Shown here piece after piece: positions 1 to 8,423 of a stretch of DNA of 64,000 nt; within the stretch, counting starts at the first letter, position 1, and each line of letters starts with the position of its first letter. The DNA is from Exiguobacterium sp. s48 (GTDB lineage Bacteria > Bacillota > Bacilli > Exiguobacteriales > Exiguobacteriaceae). A model generated the notes under the pieces. It had not been told where the DNA came from and ran no database searches. It saw only the letters and a program-made list of their open reading frames with translations. The stretch lies in assembly GCF_018617395.1 (NCBI RefSeq), contig NZ_JACSKC010000001.1:1798001-1862000 (forward strand), written 5' to 3'. Both the position numbers and the translations under genes were made by a program.

Positions 1-683
1 AGGACGGCTGTCAACGTGACCGAGGCACGGAGATAACGAGGCACCTTTTCGGCAACGAACCACCCCATCAAGAGATGTCCGAACAAATAACCTAGTCCGA
101 CACCAACGATACATGCACCGGCGAAGAGGAGTTGCATCCACAAATCCATACCTTCATATACGATATAACCGAGGCGGACGACAAACAGTCCGAGCAACGC
201 CCCCACCGGATCAACGATGATGCCTTCCCACTTCAAAATCGCTCCGACACGGTCTTTTAAATGCGCCTGTCGTAATAACGGGATGACGACGGTCGGCCCT
301 GTCACGACAAAGAGCGCTCCCATCGTCCAGGCGACGACCCAGTGTAGCCCGCCGACGTATTGGATCAGTAATGACATTCCGACAAATGAGAGCGCGACAC
401 CAATCGTGACGATGCGAACAATCGACCGCCGGAACTGATTGATTTCGCTGAAATGAAGTCCAAGACTTCCTTCGAATAAGATAATGGCAACCGCGAACGA
501 AATGATCGGACTATATAAGTCTCCTAATAGTTCACGCGGGTCGAACAGCCCGAGAATCGGACCCGCCAACACCCCGGCGAGCGTCATAATGATGATCGCC
601 GGAATTTGATAACGCCATGCCAGCCATTGTGACATGATCCCGACTCCGATTAACAAGCTGATGCTGATGAGTATAAGTTCCAT
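1..683 (-). CDS. CPA1-type cation/proton antiporter, N-terminal part (runs off the window)
   Basis: The frame opens with ATG at 683 on the reverse strand, a few bases after a G-rich ribosome site (AGGGGG), and stays open for 227 codons to the window edge, so the 3' part is missing. The protein is hydrophobic with about seven predicted membrane segments. It contains LFEGSLGL, TGPTVVIPLLR and DPVGALLGLF, which match the conserved membrane motifs of monovalent cation:proton antiporters of the CPA1/NhaP type, including the acidic residue in the DPVGA segment expected for ion exchange. Expected role: Na+ or K+ extrusion against protons at the cytoplasmic membrane. Ion specificity cannot be read from the sequence. 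It lies downstream of rpmE on the same strand but is separated from it by a terminator, so it is probably transcribed separately. Confidence 0.85.
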   Translation of the reverse strand, partial: MELILISISLLIGVGIMSQWLAWRYQIPAIIIMTLAGVLAGPILGLFDPRELLGDLYSPIISFAVAIILFEGSLGLHFSEINQFRRSIVRIVTIGVALSFVGMSLLIQYVGGLHWVVAWTMGALFVVTGPTVVIPLLRQAHLKDRVGAILKWEGIIVDPVGALLGLFVVRLGYIVYEGMDLWMQLLFAGACIVGVGLGYLFGHLLMGWFVAEKVPRYLRASVTLTAV

Positions 684-732
684 AAAGGCCCCCTAATGAC
701 AGTCTTTCGTCTCTTTACCCGCGTCAATGTAA

Positions 733-763
733 CAAAAAACCGCCAAGGGCAATCCCTAGGCGG
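733..763 (-). terminator. Rho-independent terminator after rpmE
   Basis: On the reverse strand a GC-rich stem (CCGCC..AGGG pairing with CCCT..GGCGG, positions 740-763) is followed directly by six T. It ends the rpmE transcript ahead of the antiporter gene. Confidence 0.85.
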
Positions 764-782
764 TGAGCATACAACTTTACGA

Positions 783-1025
783 TTAACGTTGGTATTTCTT
801 GTTGAAGCGCTCGATACGACCATCTGCAGATGCGAATTTCTGGCGACCTGTGTAGAACGGGTGCGAATCAGAAGATACATCGACACGGATGAGTGGGTAC
901 TCGTTTCCATCTTCCATCGTGATTGTCTCGTTAGAGTAACGAGTTGAACCAGTGATGAATTTGAATTCTGTCGTCGAGTCCATGAATACGACTTTACGGT
1001 ATTCTGGGTGGATTCCTTGTTTCAT
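783..1025 (-). CDS. rpmE2: Ribosomal protein L31, Cys-free (type B)
   Basis: 80-residue protein beginning [14 protein letters not shown], with the typical SHPFYTG element at residues 53-59, so it is a bL31 ribosomal protein of the large subunit. It contains no cysteine, so it lacks the zinc-binding CxxC of type A L31 and belongs to the zinc-independent type B. In B. subtilis the copy next to rho is the zinc-binding type A and the type B copy lies elsewhere under Zur control; here the rho-adjacent copy is type B. The ribosome site GAAGGAG lies just upstream. A good promoter overlaps the end of rho (see 1085-1113). I saw no obvious Zur box. Confidence 0.95.
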   Translation of the reverse strand: MKQGIHPEYRKVVFMDSTTEFKFITGSTRYSNETITMEDGNEYPLIRVDVSSDSHPFYTGRQKFASADGRIERFNKKYQR

Positions 1026-1084
1026 TGCTTTTCAACTCCTTCGGCCCTAAGTATTCTTTCAACCTAGAGAAAGTTCACTAGAAT

Positions 1085-1113
1085 ATAATATCACCCTACT
1101 ATAGGATTTACAA
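1085..1113 (-). promoter_or_regulatory. Probable sigma-A promoter of rpmE
   Basis: On the reverse strand TTGTAA (1113-1108) and TATTAT (1090-1085) are separated by 17 bp. The -35 box covers the rho stop codon, so rpmE can be expressed independently of rho. Confidence 0.6.
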
Positions 1114-2445
1114 GTCTGTTTTCGTTTTTTTCACCGGTCGTCTTTTTTTCTTATCCGCCTCTAATGCAGCAAAAAAGTCGAGGTTCGTTTTCGTCTCACG
1201 GACACGGCGTAAGAACTGTTCAACGAAGTCTGGAGACTCGTTCATCGTACGGCGAATCGTCCAAAGCGAATCGAGTTCTTCCTTCCCGAGTAACAACTCT
1301 TCTTTCCGAGTGCCCGAGCGACGAATGTCGATTGCCGGGAAGATGCGACGTTCCGCCAATTTCCGGTCGAGATGGAGTTCCATGTTCCCTGTTCCTTTGA
1401 ACTCTTCATAGATGACGTCGTCCATTCGTGATCCGGTATCGACGAGCGCTGTCGCAAGGATGGTCAAGCTCCCTCCATCCTCGATATTCCGGGCCGCTCC
1501 AAAGAACTTTTTCGGTTTATGGAAAGCTGCCGGATCAATCCCCCCAGAGAGTGTCCGTCCACTCGGCGGAACGGATAAGTTATACGCACGCGTCAAGCGT
1601 GTGATGGAATCGAGTAGGATGACCACATCTTTCTTATGCTCGACGAGACGCATCGCGCGTTCGAGAACAAGTTCTGAAATACGTGCATGGTTTTCTGGGG
1701 TCTCATCAAACGTCGAGAACGCCACGTCTGCGTCCGGTACAGAGCGTTGGATATCGGTCACTTCCTCTGGTCGCTCGTCAATCAAGAGAATGATCAATTC
1801 GACGTTCGGATGATTCGTCGTGATTGAGTTCGCAATCTCTTTTAAAAGGGACGTTTTCCCCGCTTTTGGTGGCGCCACAATTAACCCACGTTGCCCAAAT
1901 CCGACGGGGGCTATCATATCCATGACGCGAACTGAAAGATGGGTCGGCTCTGTCTCGAGCACCATCTGTTGTTCTGGATAAATCGGTGTCAGTGCCGGGA
2001 AGTAATCACGCGAACGCGTCGAGTCCGTCGACTCCCCGTTAACTGCTTCAACACTTAACAAACCTTGGAATCGCTCATTCTCCTTTGGTTTACGGACCTT
2101 CCCTGTGACGAGGTCTCCGTTTCGAAGATTAAAGCGACGAATTTGCGATGCGGCGATATAGATGTCTTCGGAAGATTGAGAATAGTTGATCGGTCGGAGG
2201 AATCCAAATCCGCCATCATTTTGAGACTGTGGATTCGGTGGGATGATTTCTAAAATACCTTCGAGGAAATATAAGTCTTTTGATTCAGCCTGTGATTTCA
2301 AAATACGGAACATGAGCTCACGCTTACGCGCTTCTCGGAAGTTTGGGACTTTGACTTCTTTGGCAATCTCATATAATTCTTTTAACGTCTTCGTCTCGAG
2401 CTCACGAAGTGTATAGTTCTTTGTCGGTTCTGTCTGTTGACTCAT
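1108..2445 (-). CDS. rho: Transcription termination factor Rho
   Basis: 445-residue hexameric RNA-dependent ATPase that ends transcription at unstructured, untranslated RNA. N-terminal helical domain (about 1-50), OB-fold RNA-binding domain (about 50-130, with GFGFLRP), then the RecA-like motor with the P-loop APPKAGKTSLLKEIA near residues 190-204, Walker B VVILLDSITRLTRA and the Q/R-loop region SGGIDPAA. Length and motif order are normal for Bacillota Rho. The start ATG at 2445 follows a GGTGA ribosome site. Neighbours match B. subtilis (glpX - rho - rpmE), except that an ABC exporter and a NlpC/P60 gene are inserted between glpX and rho. Confidence 0.98.
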   Translation of the reverse strand: MSQQTEPTKNYTLRELETKTLKELYEIAKEVKVPNFREARKRELMFRILKSQAESKDLYFLEGILEIIPPNPQSQNDGGFGFLRPINYSQSSEDIYIAASQIRRFNLRNGDLVTGKVRKPKENERFQGLLSVEAVNGESTDSTRSRDYFPALTPIYPEQQMVLETEPTHLSVRVMDMIAPVGFGQRGLIVAPPKAGKTSLLKEIANSITTNHPNVELIILLIDERPEEVTDIQRSVPDADVAFSTFDETPENHARISELVLERAMRLVEHKKDVVILLDSITRLTRAYNLSVPPSGRTLSGGIDPAAFHKPKKFFGAARNIEDGGSLTILATALVDTGSRMDDVIYEEFKGTGNMELHLDRKLAERRIFPAIDIRRSGTRKEELLLGKEELDSLWTIRRTMNESPDFVEQFLRRVRETKTNLDFFAALEADKKKRRPVKKTKTDL

Positions 2446-2837
2446 TCAAGTCACCTATCTTTCTACATTTCATTACAAGAAGAATTCAACTTGATTCATT
2501 TGTTCTGCCATCATCTAACCACATTTTTTCAATGCCGTCACTGTACAAGACCAGGGTTTTGTTTAAGCATTTCCCTCATGTACAAATTTTTACACGAATC
2601 CGAAAGGTTTTGTAACAAAAGAAGTACTATATCCGCATATTGTTTCATTTTTGTTACAAGAAAACGCTTTTTTGACTTGCGATTGAAAAATGCCATCGGT
2701 CTTGCGCATGATATAGTTTATTTGCACAGGAAACCGGGTATTAACCGCAACTTGTGCTCGACTATTAAAACATTACTCGATTTTGTCATATATGAACTAT
2801 GAACGTGTTGATTTTAAAAAACGGAGGGATTTACACA
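2446..2837. other. 392-bp AT-rich intergenic region between divergent rho and the NlpC/P60 gene
   Basis: No credible gene; the open frames here lack ribosome sites and recognisable sequence. It must hold the promoters of rho (leftward) and of the NlpC/P60 gene (rightward). GTAACAAAA near 2613 and TTTTTGTTAC near 2648 form a spaced inverted repeat. The reverse strand there reads TGTAAC-N5-TGAAAC, one mismatch from the WalR box TGTWAH-N5-TGTWAH. A weak sigma-A-like pair (TTGAAA 2683-2688, CATGAT 2706-2711, 17 bp apart) precedes the hydrolase gene. The regulatory assignments are tentative. Confidence 0.4.
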
Positions 2838-3533
2838 ATGTTAAAGCGTATTGCATCAATCGTTGTCGCTGCCACTGTCGCTTTCTCGGGTCTTATGTTC
2901 TCAACAGGTGAACAAGCGGAAGCCGCTACTGGAACATTTGCTTACTCGAAAGTAAACGGTTTGAACATCCGTACTGCCCCGTCACTTACGTCATCGAAAG
3001 TCGTCGCGAAAATGGATAAAGGTCAACGCTATACATACCTTGGTAAATCCGGTTCGTTCTATAAGATCAACTACAAAGGCTCACCACGTTACATTTCAGC
3101 TTCTTCAACGTACACGTACTTGAAAGCGAACACGTCAACGTCAACAACGGTTTCTACGTCATCTTCAAGTAAACGTGCAAAACTCGTTGCAGAATCAAAA
3201 AAATATTTAGGTACACCTTACCGTTACGGTGGAACAACGACTGCTGGATTTGACTGCTCAGGTTACACTGGTCATGTTTATAAAAAAGCAATCGGCAAAA
3301 CACTTCCACGTTCTTCACGTCAGCAATACTCAAGCGCGAAGAAAATCTCGAAGTCATCGATTCAAGCGGGTGACCTCGTCTTCTTCTCACACTCAGGTGG
3401 GACGATTCAACACGTTGGGATGGCACTTAGCAAAACACAAATGATCAACTCAGAAACTGGCGGCGTGAAATACGCGAGCTTCACTTCTGGATACTGGGCA
3501 CCACGTTACGTTGGCGCTGGATCATACCTATAA
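2838..3533 (+). CDS. Secreted NlpC/P60 cell-wall endopeptidase with SH3 domain
   Basis: 231-residue precursor. The start at 2838 was chosen because GGAGGG lies just upstream and the protein then begins with a clean signal peptide (MLKRIASIVVAAT...) ending around AEA-ATG near residue 30. Residues about 31-95 form an SH3_3 wall-binding domain (LNIRTAPS), followed by a Ser/Thr-rich linker, then an NlpC/P60 domain from about residue 118. That domain has the catalytic Cys in DCSGY and the His in QHVGMAL, and the LGTPYRYGG entry motif. Such enzymes cut gamma-D-Glu-diaminopimelate bonds in peptidoglycan peptides. It is transcribed alone and ends at a strong terminator. A WalRK link is plausible for such hydrolases, but the box is imperfect. 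Confidence 0.93.
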   Translation: MLKRIASIVVAATVAFSGLMFSTGEQAEAATGTFAYSKVNGLNIRTAPSLTSSKVVAKMDKGQRYTYLGKSGSFYKINYKGSPRYISASSTYTYLKANTSTSTTVSTSSSSKRAKLVAESKKYLGTPYRYGGTTTAGFDCSGYTGHVYKKAIGKTLPRSSRQQYSSAKKISKSSIQAGDLVFFSHSGGTIQHVGMALSKTQMINSETGGVKYASFTSGYWAPRYVGAGSYL

Positions 3534-3542
3534 TACAACATC

Positions 3543-3576
3543 ACGACTCGGTTCATTGGAACCGAGTCGTTTTTTA
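3543..3576 (+). terminator. Terminator of the NlpC/P60 gene
   Basis: Perfect 11-bp stem (CGACTCGGTTC / GAACCGAGTCG) with an ATTG loop and six T. It lies between convergent genes and directly abuts the stop codon of the ABC permease gene. Confidence 0.92.
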
Positions 3577-4344
3577 TTTTTGCTTCAATGCCCCTCTCGC
3601 ATTCGTCGCAGCAAAGACAATCATGAGGACACTCATCGTCCCCGCGACTGCGAGTCCCGCTGAGAGTGCTCCCCAATCAATCTCAGGCTGAGTCAGAACC
3701 GCCCGCATCCCTTCAAAAATATACGTGGTCGGATTGAACGTCGCCGCCACTTTCAACCATTCCGCTTCAATCAATTCTTTCGGAACGAACGTCGTTGACA
3801 GGAAAATCAAAGGGAAGAACAACAATGTCCCCGCCTGTGCCGCCTGAGCGTTTCGTGTCTTCAAGGCCACACCCACTGAATATCCCGCAAAGCCCAGTCC
3901 AAATCCGATCGCGAGTAATACCGTGAAAAAGAATCCAGCCGCACCGACAGGAATGGTGAGACCGAGTAGAAAGGCGACAGCAAAGATGAGCAATGTTTGG
4001 ACGAGCAGTTGTAACATCCCGGCAATCATTGGGCCGAGAACGATTGCCGTACGGGTCGCCGGTGTCAACAAGAGCCGTGCGAAATAGCCACTCTCAATAT
4101 CACGGACAAGCGCCTGTCCCGTGCCTCCCGCTCCCCCGACTGCACCTGAAACGATTGATACGGGTAAGATGAAGTTCAAATAATCGCTTCCTTCGAACTG
4201 AGGCAACGAGGCCACACTCGATAAACCGCTCGTATACACGAGTAAAAAGAATACAGAAATGATCAAGTTCGGGATAAACGAAAACGGATTTCGAATCGTC
4301 GTCACTAAACTCCGTTTCGTGAATAACCATGTCTCAGTCCACAC
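3574..4344 (-). CDS. ABC-2 type transporter permease
   Basis: 256-residue membrane protein with about six membrane segments and an ABC2_membrane domain (SIVSGAVGGAGG, then FPLIFLSTTFVPKELIEAEW, the typical EExxR-region equivalent of drug and polysaccharide exporters). I place the start at GTG 4344 because AAGGAGGCGA lies 7-8 nt upstream. An in-frame ATG at 4362 would sit on top of that ribosome site. The chosen start overlaps the end of the ATPase gene by 11 bp, typical of coupled ABC pairs. It works with the ATPase at 4334-5263 as an export system of the DrrAB/NodIJ kind. The substrate is unknown. Confidence 0.85.
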   Translation of the reverse strand: MWTETWLFTKRSLVTTIRNPFSFIPNLIISVFFLLVYTSGLSSVASLPQFEGSDYLNFILPVSIVSGAVGGAGGTGQALVRDIESGYFARLLLTPATRTAIVLGPMIAGMLQLLVQTLLIFAVAFLLGLTIPVGAAGFFFTVLLAIGFGLGFAGYSVGVALKTRNAQAAQAGTLLFFPLIFLSTTFVPKELIEAEWLKVAATFNPTTYIFEGMRAVLTQPEIDWGALSAGLAVAGTMSVLMIVFAATNARGALKQK

Positions 4345-5263
4345 GAATCTCGCCTCCTTCATACGATTCGCCCGTCACTTTCAAGAACACATCATCAAGC
4401 GACGGTTGCTTCACCGTCAATCGTTCAGGCTGTAATCCTTGTTCATCTAACGACCGAACGATTTCCGTCAATGTGACATCACGTAACTCAAACGACACAT
4501 GTGTTCCACTCGAAGAAGCATCAAATAATGTCGCAGCAGCCGCGGCGTCCGATTCGTTGGAAAAGTCCATCGCGATTGTCTCTCCACCAACGAGTTGTTT
4601 CAACTCCTCAGCCGTCCCTTCACTCACGATTTTCCCGTGATTAATGATTGCGATGCGGTCAGCCAACTCGTCCGCTTCCTCTAAGTATTGGGTCGTCAAA
4701 AAAATCGTCGTCCCAAATTCCTGATTCAATCGCCGCACTTCATTCCAAATCTCGATTCGGCTCGCTGGGTCGAGACCCGTCGTCGGTTCGTCCAAAAAAA
4801 GAACCGTCGGCCGATGAACGAGTGTAAGGGCTAAATCGAGACGTCGGCGCATCCCCCCGGAATACGTACCACTCCGTCGGTCGGCCGCATCCGTCAGTGA
4901 AACGACTTCTAATAACTCATCTGCACGGCGGCGTGCCTCTTCATTCGACATTTTAAATAAACGACCTTGTAAGACAAGCAGCTCTCGTCCCGTCAACACT
5001 TTGTCAATTCCCGTCTCTTGCAGGGCGACTCCAATTGATAACCGGACATCCTTCTCTTGTTTGACGACATCGAATCCATTGACTCGTGCCGTTCCAGACG
5101 TCGGACGCACGAGTGTCGTCAACATTTGTACCGTTGTCGATTTCCCCGCTCCGTTCGGTCCCAAAAAAGCAAAAATTTCTCCTTCTTTCACGGAAAACGA
5201 CACATGATCCACAGCGGGAACATCTTTAAACGTTTTCACAAGTTCAGCTACCTCGATCATCAT
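4334..5263 (-). CDS. ABC transporter ATP-binding protein (DrrA-like)
   Basis: 309-residue ATPase with Walker A GPNGAGKST near residue 40, signature YSGGMRRRLDLALTL, Walker B VLFLDEPTTGLDP and a C-terminal extension ending near VTGESYEGG, as in daunorubicin-resistance type exporters. AGGAGGTGG precedes two adjacent ATG codons (5263 and 5260); the second has the better spacing (7 nt). It is followed by the overlapping permease gene, so the two form a two-gene operon. The pair separates glpX from rho, which are neighbours in B. subtilis, suggesting insertion of an accessory exporter. The substrate cannot be inferred. Confidence 0.93.
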   Translation of the reverse strand: MMIEVAELVKTFKDVPAVDHVSFSVKEGEIFAFLGPNGAGKSTTVQMLTTLVRPTSGTARVNGFDVVKQEKDVRLSIGVALQETGIDKVLTGRELLVLQGRLFKMSNEEARRRADELLEVVSLTDAADRRSGTYSGGMRRRLDLALTLVHRPTVLFLDEPTTGLDPASRIEIWNEVRRLNQEFGTTIFLTTQYLEEADELADRIAIINHGKIVSEGTAEELKQLVGGETIAMDFSNESDAAAAATLFDASSSGTHVSFELRDVTLTEIVRSLDEQGLQPERLTVKQPSLDDVFLKVTGESYEGGEIRVD

Positions 5264-5310
5264 ATCCACCTCCTGACTACTCCATTCCCGTTTTATAGAT
5301 ATTTCATAAC

Positions 5311-5342
5311 AAAAAAAATCGTGGACGTTTGCACATCCACGA
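5311..5342 (-). terminator. Terminator after glpX
   Basis: On the reverse strand CGTGGA pairs with TCCACG around a short loop (5320-5341), followed by A and eight T. It closes the transaldolase-murA-glpX operon. Confidence 0.85.
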
Positions 5343-5349
5343 CTTCTGA

Positions 5350-6321
5350 TTATTCCGGTTTCATGACCATTTTTGGTTTTTTCGTGAGCGAGTGGTTCCC
5401 TTCGACGAAACGAACGGTTCCGGATTTGGCACGCATGACAACCGAATGGGTCTGTCCACCTTGTGATGTAAACTGAACACCACGTAACAATTCCCCGTCG
5501 GTGACACCGGTCGCAGCAAAGATACAATCTTCACCTTTTACTAAGTCATTGAGTAGAAGAATCCGATCCGTGTCTTCAATCCCCATGTCATGGCAACGTT
5601 GTTTCTGCGCTTCATCTTCCGGGAGTAGGCGTCCTTGGAAGTCTCCACCTAAACACTTCATCGCGACCGCCGCGATGACACCTTCCGGCGCTCCACCTGA
5701 ACCGAGAAGCAAATCGACACCCGTTTTCGGGAAAGCCGTATTGATTGCGGCCGCAACGTCCCCATCCGGAATGAGTTTGATGCGCGCACCTGTCGCACGG
5801 ACACGTTGGATCATTTCTTCATGACGCTCTCGATGTAAGATGGTCACGACGACGTCTTCCACGTTCTTTTTCTTCGCTTTCGCCACAATTTCAATGTTCT
5901 CTTCAATCGAGTTATCGAGACTGACGAGACCAGCCGCTTCCGGGCCGACTGCGATTTTTTCCATGTACATATCAGGGGCGTGAAGGAGGTCTCCTGCATC
6001 CGCGACTGCAAGAACGGCAAGTGCTCCCCATGTCCCTGTCGCTACGATGTTCGTTCCTTCTAACGGGTCGACCGCAACATCGAGACGCGAGCCATAACCG
6101 TTTCCGACTTTTTCTCCGATGTATAACATCGGAGCCTCATCCATCTCTCCTTCTCCGATGACGACAATCCCTTTCATTGGAATCGTGTCAAAGACATCTC
6201 GCATGGCAGTCGTCGCCGCATCATCGGCTTCCACTTTTAATCCTCGTCCCATCCAACGGGCTGAAGCAAGTGCAGCTGCTTCTGTCACCCGGACCAGTTC
6301 CATCGATAAACTTCGTTCCAC
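5350..6321 (-). CDS. glpX: Fructose-1,6-bisphosphatase class II
   Basis: 323-residue gluconeogenic enzyme converting fructose-1,6-bisphosphate to fructose-6-phosphate. It begins [20 protein letters not shown], nearly identical to B. subtilis GlpX, which supports the GTG start at 6321; AAGGGGAG lies 7 nt upstream. Metal and phosphate-site motifs [11 protein letters not shown] (about residues 57-67) and DPLEGTN are intact, as is the [11 protein letters not shown] segment. It is the last gene of a three-gene operon with the murA paralogue (14 bp upstream) and transaldolase. A cre site lies upstream of that operon (8290-8303), which fits CcpA control of a gluconeogenic gene. Confidence 0.96.
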   Translation of the reverse strand: MERSLSMELVRVTEAAALASARWMGRGLKVEADDAATTAMRDVFDTIPMKGIVVIGEGEMDEAPMLYIGEKVGNGYGSRLDVAVDPLEGTNIVATGTWGALAVLAVADAGDLLHAPDMYMEKIAVGPEAAGLVSLDNSIEENIEIVAKAKKKNVEDVVVTILHRERHEEMIQRVRATGARIKLIPDGDVAAAINTAFPKTGVDLLLGSGGAPEGVIAAVAMKCLGGDFQGRLLPEDEAQKQRCHDMGIEDTDRILLLNDLVKGEDCIFAATGVTDGELLRGVQFTSQGGQTHSVVMRAKSGTVRFVEGNHSLTKKPKMVMKPE

Positions 6322-6335
6322 CCGAAATCTCCCCT

Positions 6336-7592
6336 TTATACTTCAGTGTGTTCGTCTACCCATACGAGCGCACCAAGTTGTTTTAGTTTGCCGACAAAGT
6401 CGACATATGAATCATTCAATCGTTCCGCATGTAGCAATGTCGATTCTCCATTTGCTTGAAGTGCCGATAAGACAAGTGCTGCGGCACTTCGTGCATCCGT
6501 ACATTCCATCTCGGCATTCGCTAACGCATTCCCTCCACGAATCACCGCCGAAGCATCTTCAAGTGTGATTTGTGCGTTCATCCGTCGCATCTCGGCAATA
6601 TGCCGGAATCGCTGAGGATATAATTTATCGGTGATGATACTCGTCCCCTCTGCTTTTAATAAAGCAGCAGACATGATCGGCTGCAGGTCGCTCGGATATC
6701 CAGAATAATGGAATACCCGAATGTCCGTCGGCACGTAGCGGTCGGCCGTCACGGTGACTGATTCCTCACCGACTTGGACGTCTGCTCCGAAGTCCAATAA
6801 TTTTTGGATGACCCCTTCGAGGTGTGTCGGAATGACCGGTTGTACGGTCACACTACCAGACACCGCACCGAACATCATGAACGTTCCGGCTTCAAGGCGA
6901 TCTGGAATCAACGTGTGCGTGCACCCATGCAGACGTTCGACACCTTTGATGCGAATTTCATCGGTTCCGGCACCACTTACGTGCGCTCCCATCGATGTGA
7001 GCATCGTCGCCACGTCCACGACTTCCGGATCACAGGCCGCATTTTCGATGACCGTCGTCCCTTCCGCTAAAACCGCTGCGAGCATGGCACTCACCGTTGC
7101 CCCAAATGACCGTAAATCCAAATAAATTCGATTCCCGACAAGTTCCTCGACCCGGACATGATAGAGTCCCGATTCATTCTCGACACGAATCCCAAGACGC
7201 TCTAGTGCTTTCAAATGTAAATCAATCGGTCGTGGACCAATCGCATATCCCCCAGGTAGCCCCACCGCACCTTTTCCGAAACGGGCGGCGAAGACCCCGA
7301 GCAAGTAGACAGCGGCACGGACTTTCCGCGTCTCAGAACCGAGAAGTGGCATGGCGACCGCCTCATTCGAATGAATGGTCGTCCGTTCGCCATCACGTTC
7401 CACTCGAACCCCGAGCTCTTTCAACAGATTGACCATCACTTCCACATCTTCAATCATCGGAACGTTTTCAATCGTCACCGACTCTTCCGTAAGAAGTGCA
7501 GCCACAAGGCAAGGGAGAGCGCTCTGTTTCGCCCCGCTAATCTCGACGGTTCCTTCTAATTTTTGCTGCCCAACGATATGCAAAATTTCCAC
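6336..7592 (-). CDS. murZ: MurA/MurZ paralogue lacking catalytic Cys and Arg (probable pseudoenzyme)
   Basis: 418-residue protein with the full EPSP-synthase-like fold of UDP-GlcNAc enolpyruvyl transferase, in the position of B. subtilis murAB. GTG 7592 is chosen as start; the upstream in-frame TTG 7601 is only 2 nt from the AAAGG ribosome site. Against E. coli MurA (alignment by eye) K22, R91, R120, D305 and R331 are kept. However Asn23 is Gln (GAKQ), the catalytic Cys115 is Tyr ([12 protein letters not shown], codon TAT), and Arg397 of the HIDRGY motif is Asp (RLNDSYVDF). Cys115 protonates PEP and supports product release, and Arg397 contacts the PEP phosphate. The reading frame is intact over its whole length, so it is probably a functional protein with a changed or lost activity rather than a decaying gene. 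An essential active MurA should exist elsewhere. Confidence 0.85.
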   Translation of the reverse strand: MEILHIVGQQKLEGTVEISGAKQSALPCLVAALLTEESVTIENVPMIEDVEVMVNLLKELGVRVERDGERTTIHSNEAVAMPLLGSETRKVRAAVYLLGVFAARFGKGAVGLPGGYAIGPRPIDLHLKALERLGIRVENESGLYHVRVEELVGNRIYLDLRSFGATVSAMLAAVLAEGTTVIENAACDPEVVDVATMLTSMGAHVSGAGTDEIRIKGVERLHGCTHTLIPDRLEAGTFMMFGAVSGSVTVQPVIPTHLEGVIQKLLDFGADVQVGEESVTVTADRYVPTDIRVFHYSGYPSDLQPIMSAALLKAEGTSIITDKLYPQRFRHIAEMRRMNAQITLEDASAVIRGGNALANAEMECTDARSAAALVLSALQANGESTLLHAERLNDSYVDFVGKLKQLGALVWVDEHTEV

Positions 7593-7619
7593 GCTAATCA
7601 AAACCTTTCTACGACGGAC

Positions 7620-8270
7620 TTATTTGGATTGAGCGTTGTTCCAATCCGCTAAGAACTGCTCAATACCTTTGTCTGTGAGCGGATGTTTCATCATCTGTTC
7701 GATGACTTTGTATGGGACCGTAGCAATGTCAGCCCCAAGAAGTGCAGCCTTCGTCACGTGAACCGGGTGACGTACAGATGCCGCGATGATTTCTGTTTCG
7801 ATGCCATGAATCGCAAAGATGTTCGCAATGGTTTCGACTAAATCGAGTCCGTCCTGTCCGATATCATCCAATCGTCCGATGAACGGAGAAACATATGATG
7901 CGCCGGCGCGTGCTGCAAGTAGCGCCTGGTTGGCGTTAAAGATGAGCGTGACGTTCGTTTTGATCCCGAGTTCTTTAAACTGTTTCACCGCTTCCATCCC
8001 CGCTGGCGTCATCGGTACCTTTACCGTAATATTCGGCGCAATGGCGGCAAGTTCCTTTCCTTCTTTCACCATACCCGGCGCATCGAGTGCAATAACTTCA
8101 GCGCTGACTGAGAGATCCCCGACGATCTCACAGATTTCCCGAAGTCTTGTATGGAAGTCGACACCTTCTTTGGCGACGAGCGATGGATTGGTCGTCACGC
8201 CTCCGATGACGCCCATTTGGTGAGCCTTTTTAATGTCTTCCACATTTGCTGTGTCAATGAAAAAACGCAT
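7620..8270 (-). CDS. tal: Small transaldolase / fructose-6-phosphate aldolase family
   Basis: 216-residue single-domain aldolase of the TalC/MipB subfamily. It begins [20 protein letters not shown], with the [13 protein letters not shown] motif and the Schiff-base lysine in [21 protein letters not shown] is also present. It acts in the non-oxidative pentose phosphate pathway, where most Gram-positive members are transaldolases. The start at 8270 follows GAGGAGGAGA, and an in-frame extension upstream has no ribosome site. First gene of the tal-murA-glpX operon, with a cre site 20 bp ahead of the start codon. Confidence 0.93.
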   Translation of the reverse strand: MRFFIDTANVEDIKKAHQMGVIGGVTTNPSLVAKEGVDFHTRLREICEIVGDLSVSAEVIALDAPGMVKEGKELAAIAPNITVKVPMTPAGMEAVKQFKELGIKTNVTLIFNANQALLAARAGASYVSPFIGRLDDIGQDGLDLVETIANIFAIHGIETEIIAASVRHPVHVTKAALLGADIATVPYKVIEQMMKHPLTDKGIEQFLADWNNAQSK

Positions 8271-8289
8271 ATGTGTCTCCTCCTCTAAT

Positions 8290-8303
8290 TGTGATCGCTT
8301 ACA
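8290..8303. promoter_or_regulatory. CcpA cre site ahead of the tal-murA-glpX operon
   Basis: TGTGATCGCTTACA matches the B. subtilis cre consensus TGTNANCGNTNWCA on both strands. It lies just downstream of a CATAAT -10-like element (8315-8310, reverse strand), so near the transcription start, a typical roadblock position. This suggests repression of this operon during growth on preferred sugars. The -35 region is weak, so the exact promoter is uncertain. Confidence 0.65.
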
Positions 8304-8373
8304 ATCTCTATTATGCGGAAAGACTAAGCGAATTACTACACCCATTGTCAGATTCGACTCGGGACGACGGAGC

Positions 8374-8411
8374 AAAAATATAAAAAGTCGGTCCTCATAG
8401 AGAACCGACTT
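8374..8411 (-). terminator. Terminator after fba
   Basis: On the reverse strand AAGTCGGT pairs with ACCGACTT (8385-8411), followed by a T-rich tract. It separates fba transcription from the tal operon. Confidence 0.85.
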
Positions 8412-8423
8412 GATCAAACAGGA

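Noticed and set aside
2613-2660. A firm WalR box before the NlpC/P60 gene
   Set aside because: The best match has one mismatch in the second half-site and lies on the opposite strand about 180 bp from the gene, so it is only mentioned as possible.
2437-2802. 121-codon rightward frame between rho and the NlpC/P60 gene
   Set aside because: No ribosome site, atypical composition (Cys/Phe/His rich) and no similarity I can recognise. It overlaps the rho start and the region must carry two promoters.
4334-5527. Long N-terminal extension of the ABC ATPase
   Set aside because: It runs through the glpX terminator and the end of glpX; AGGAGGTGG directly before 5263/5260 fixes the real start.
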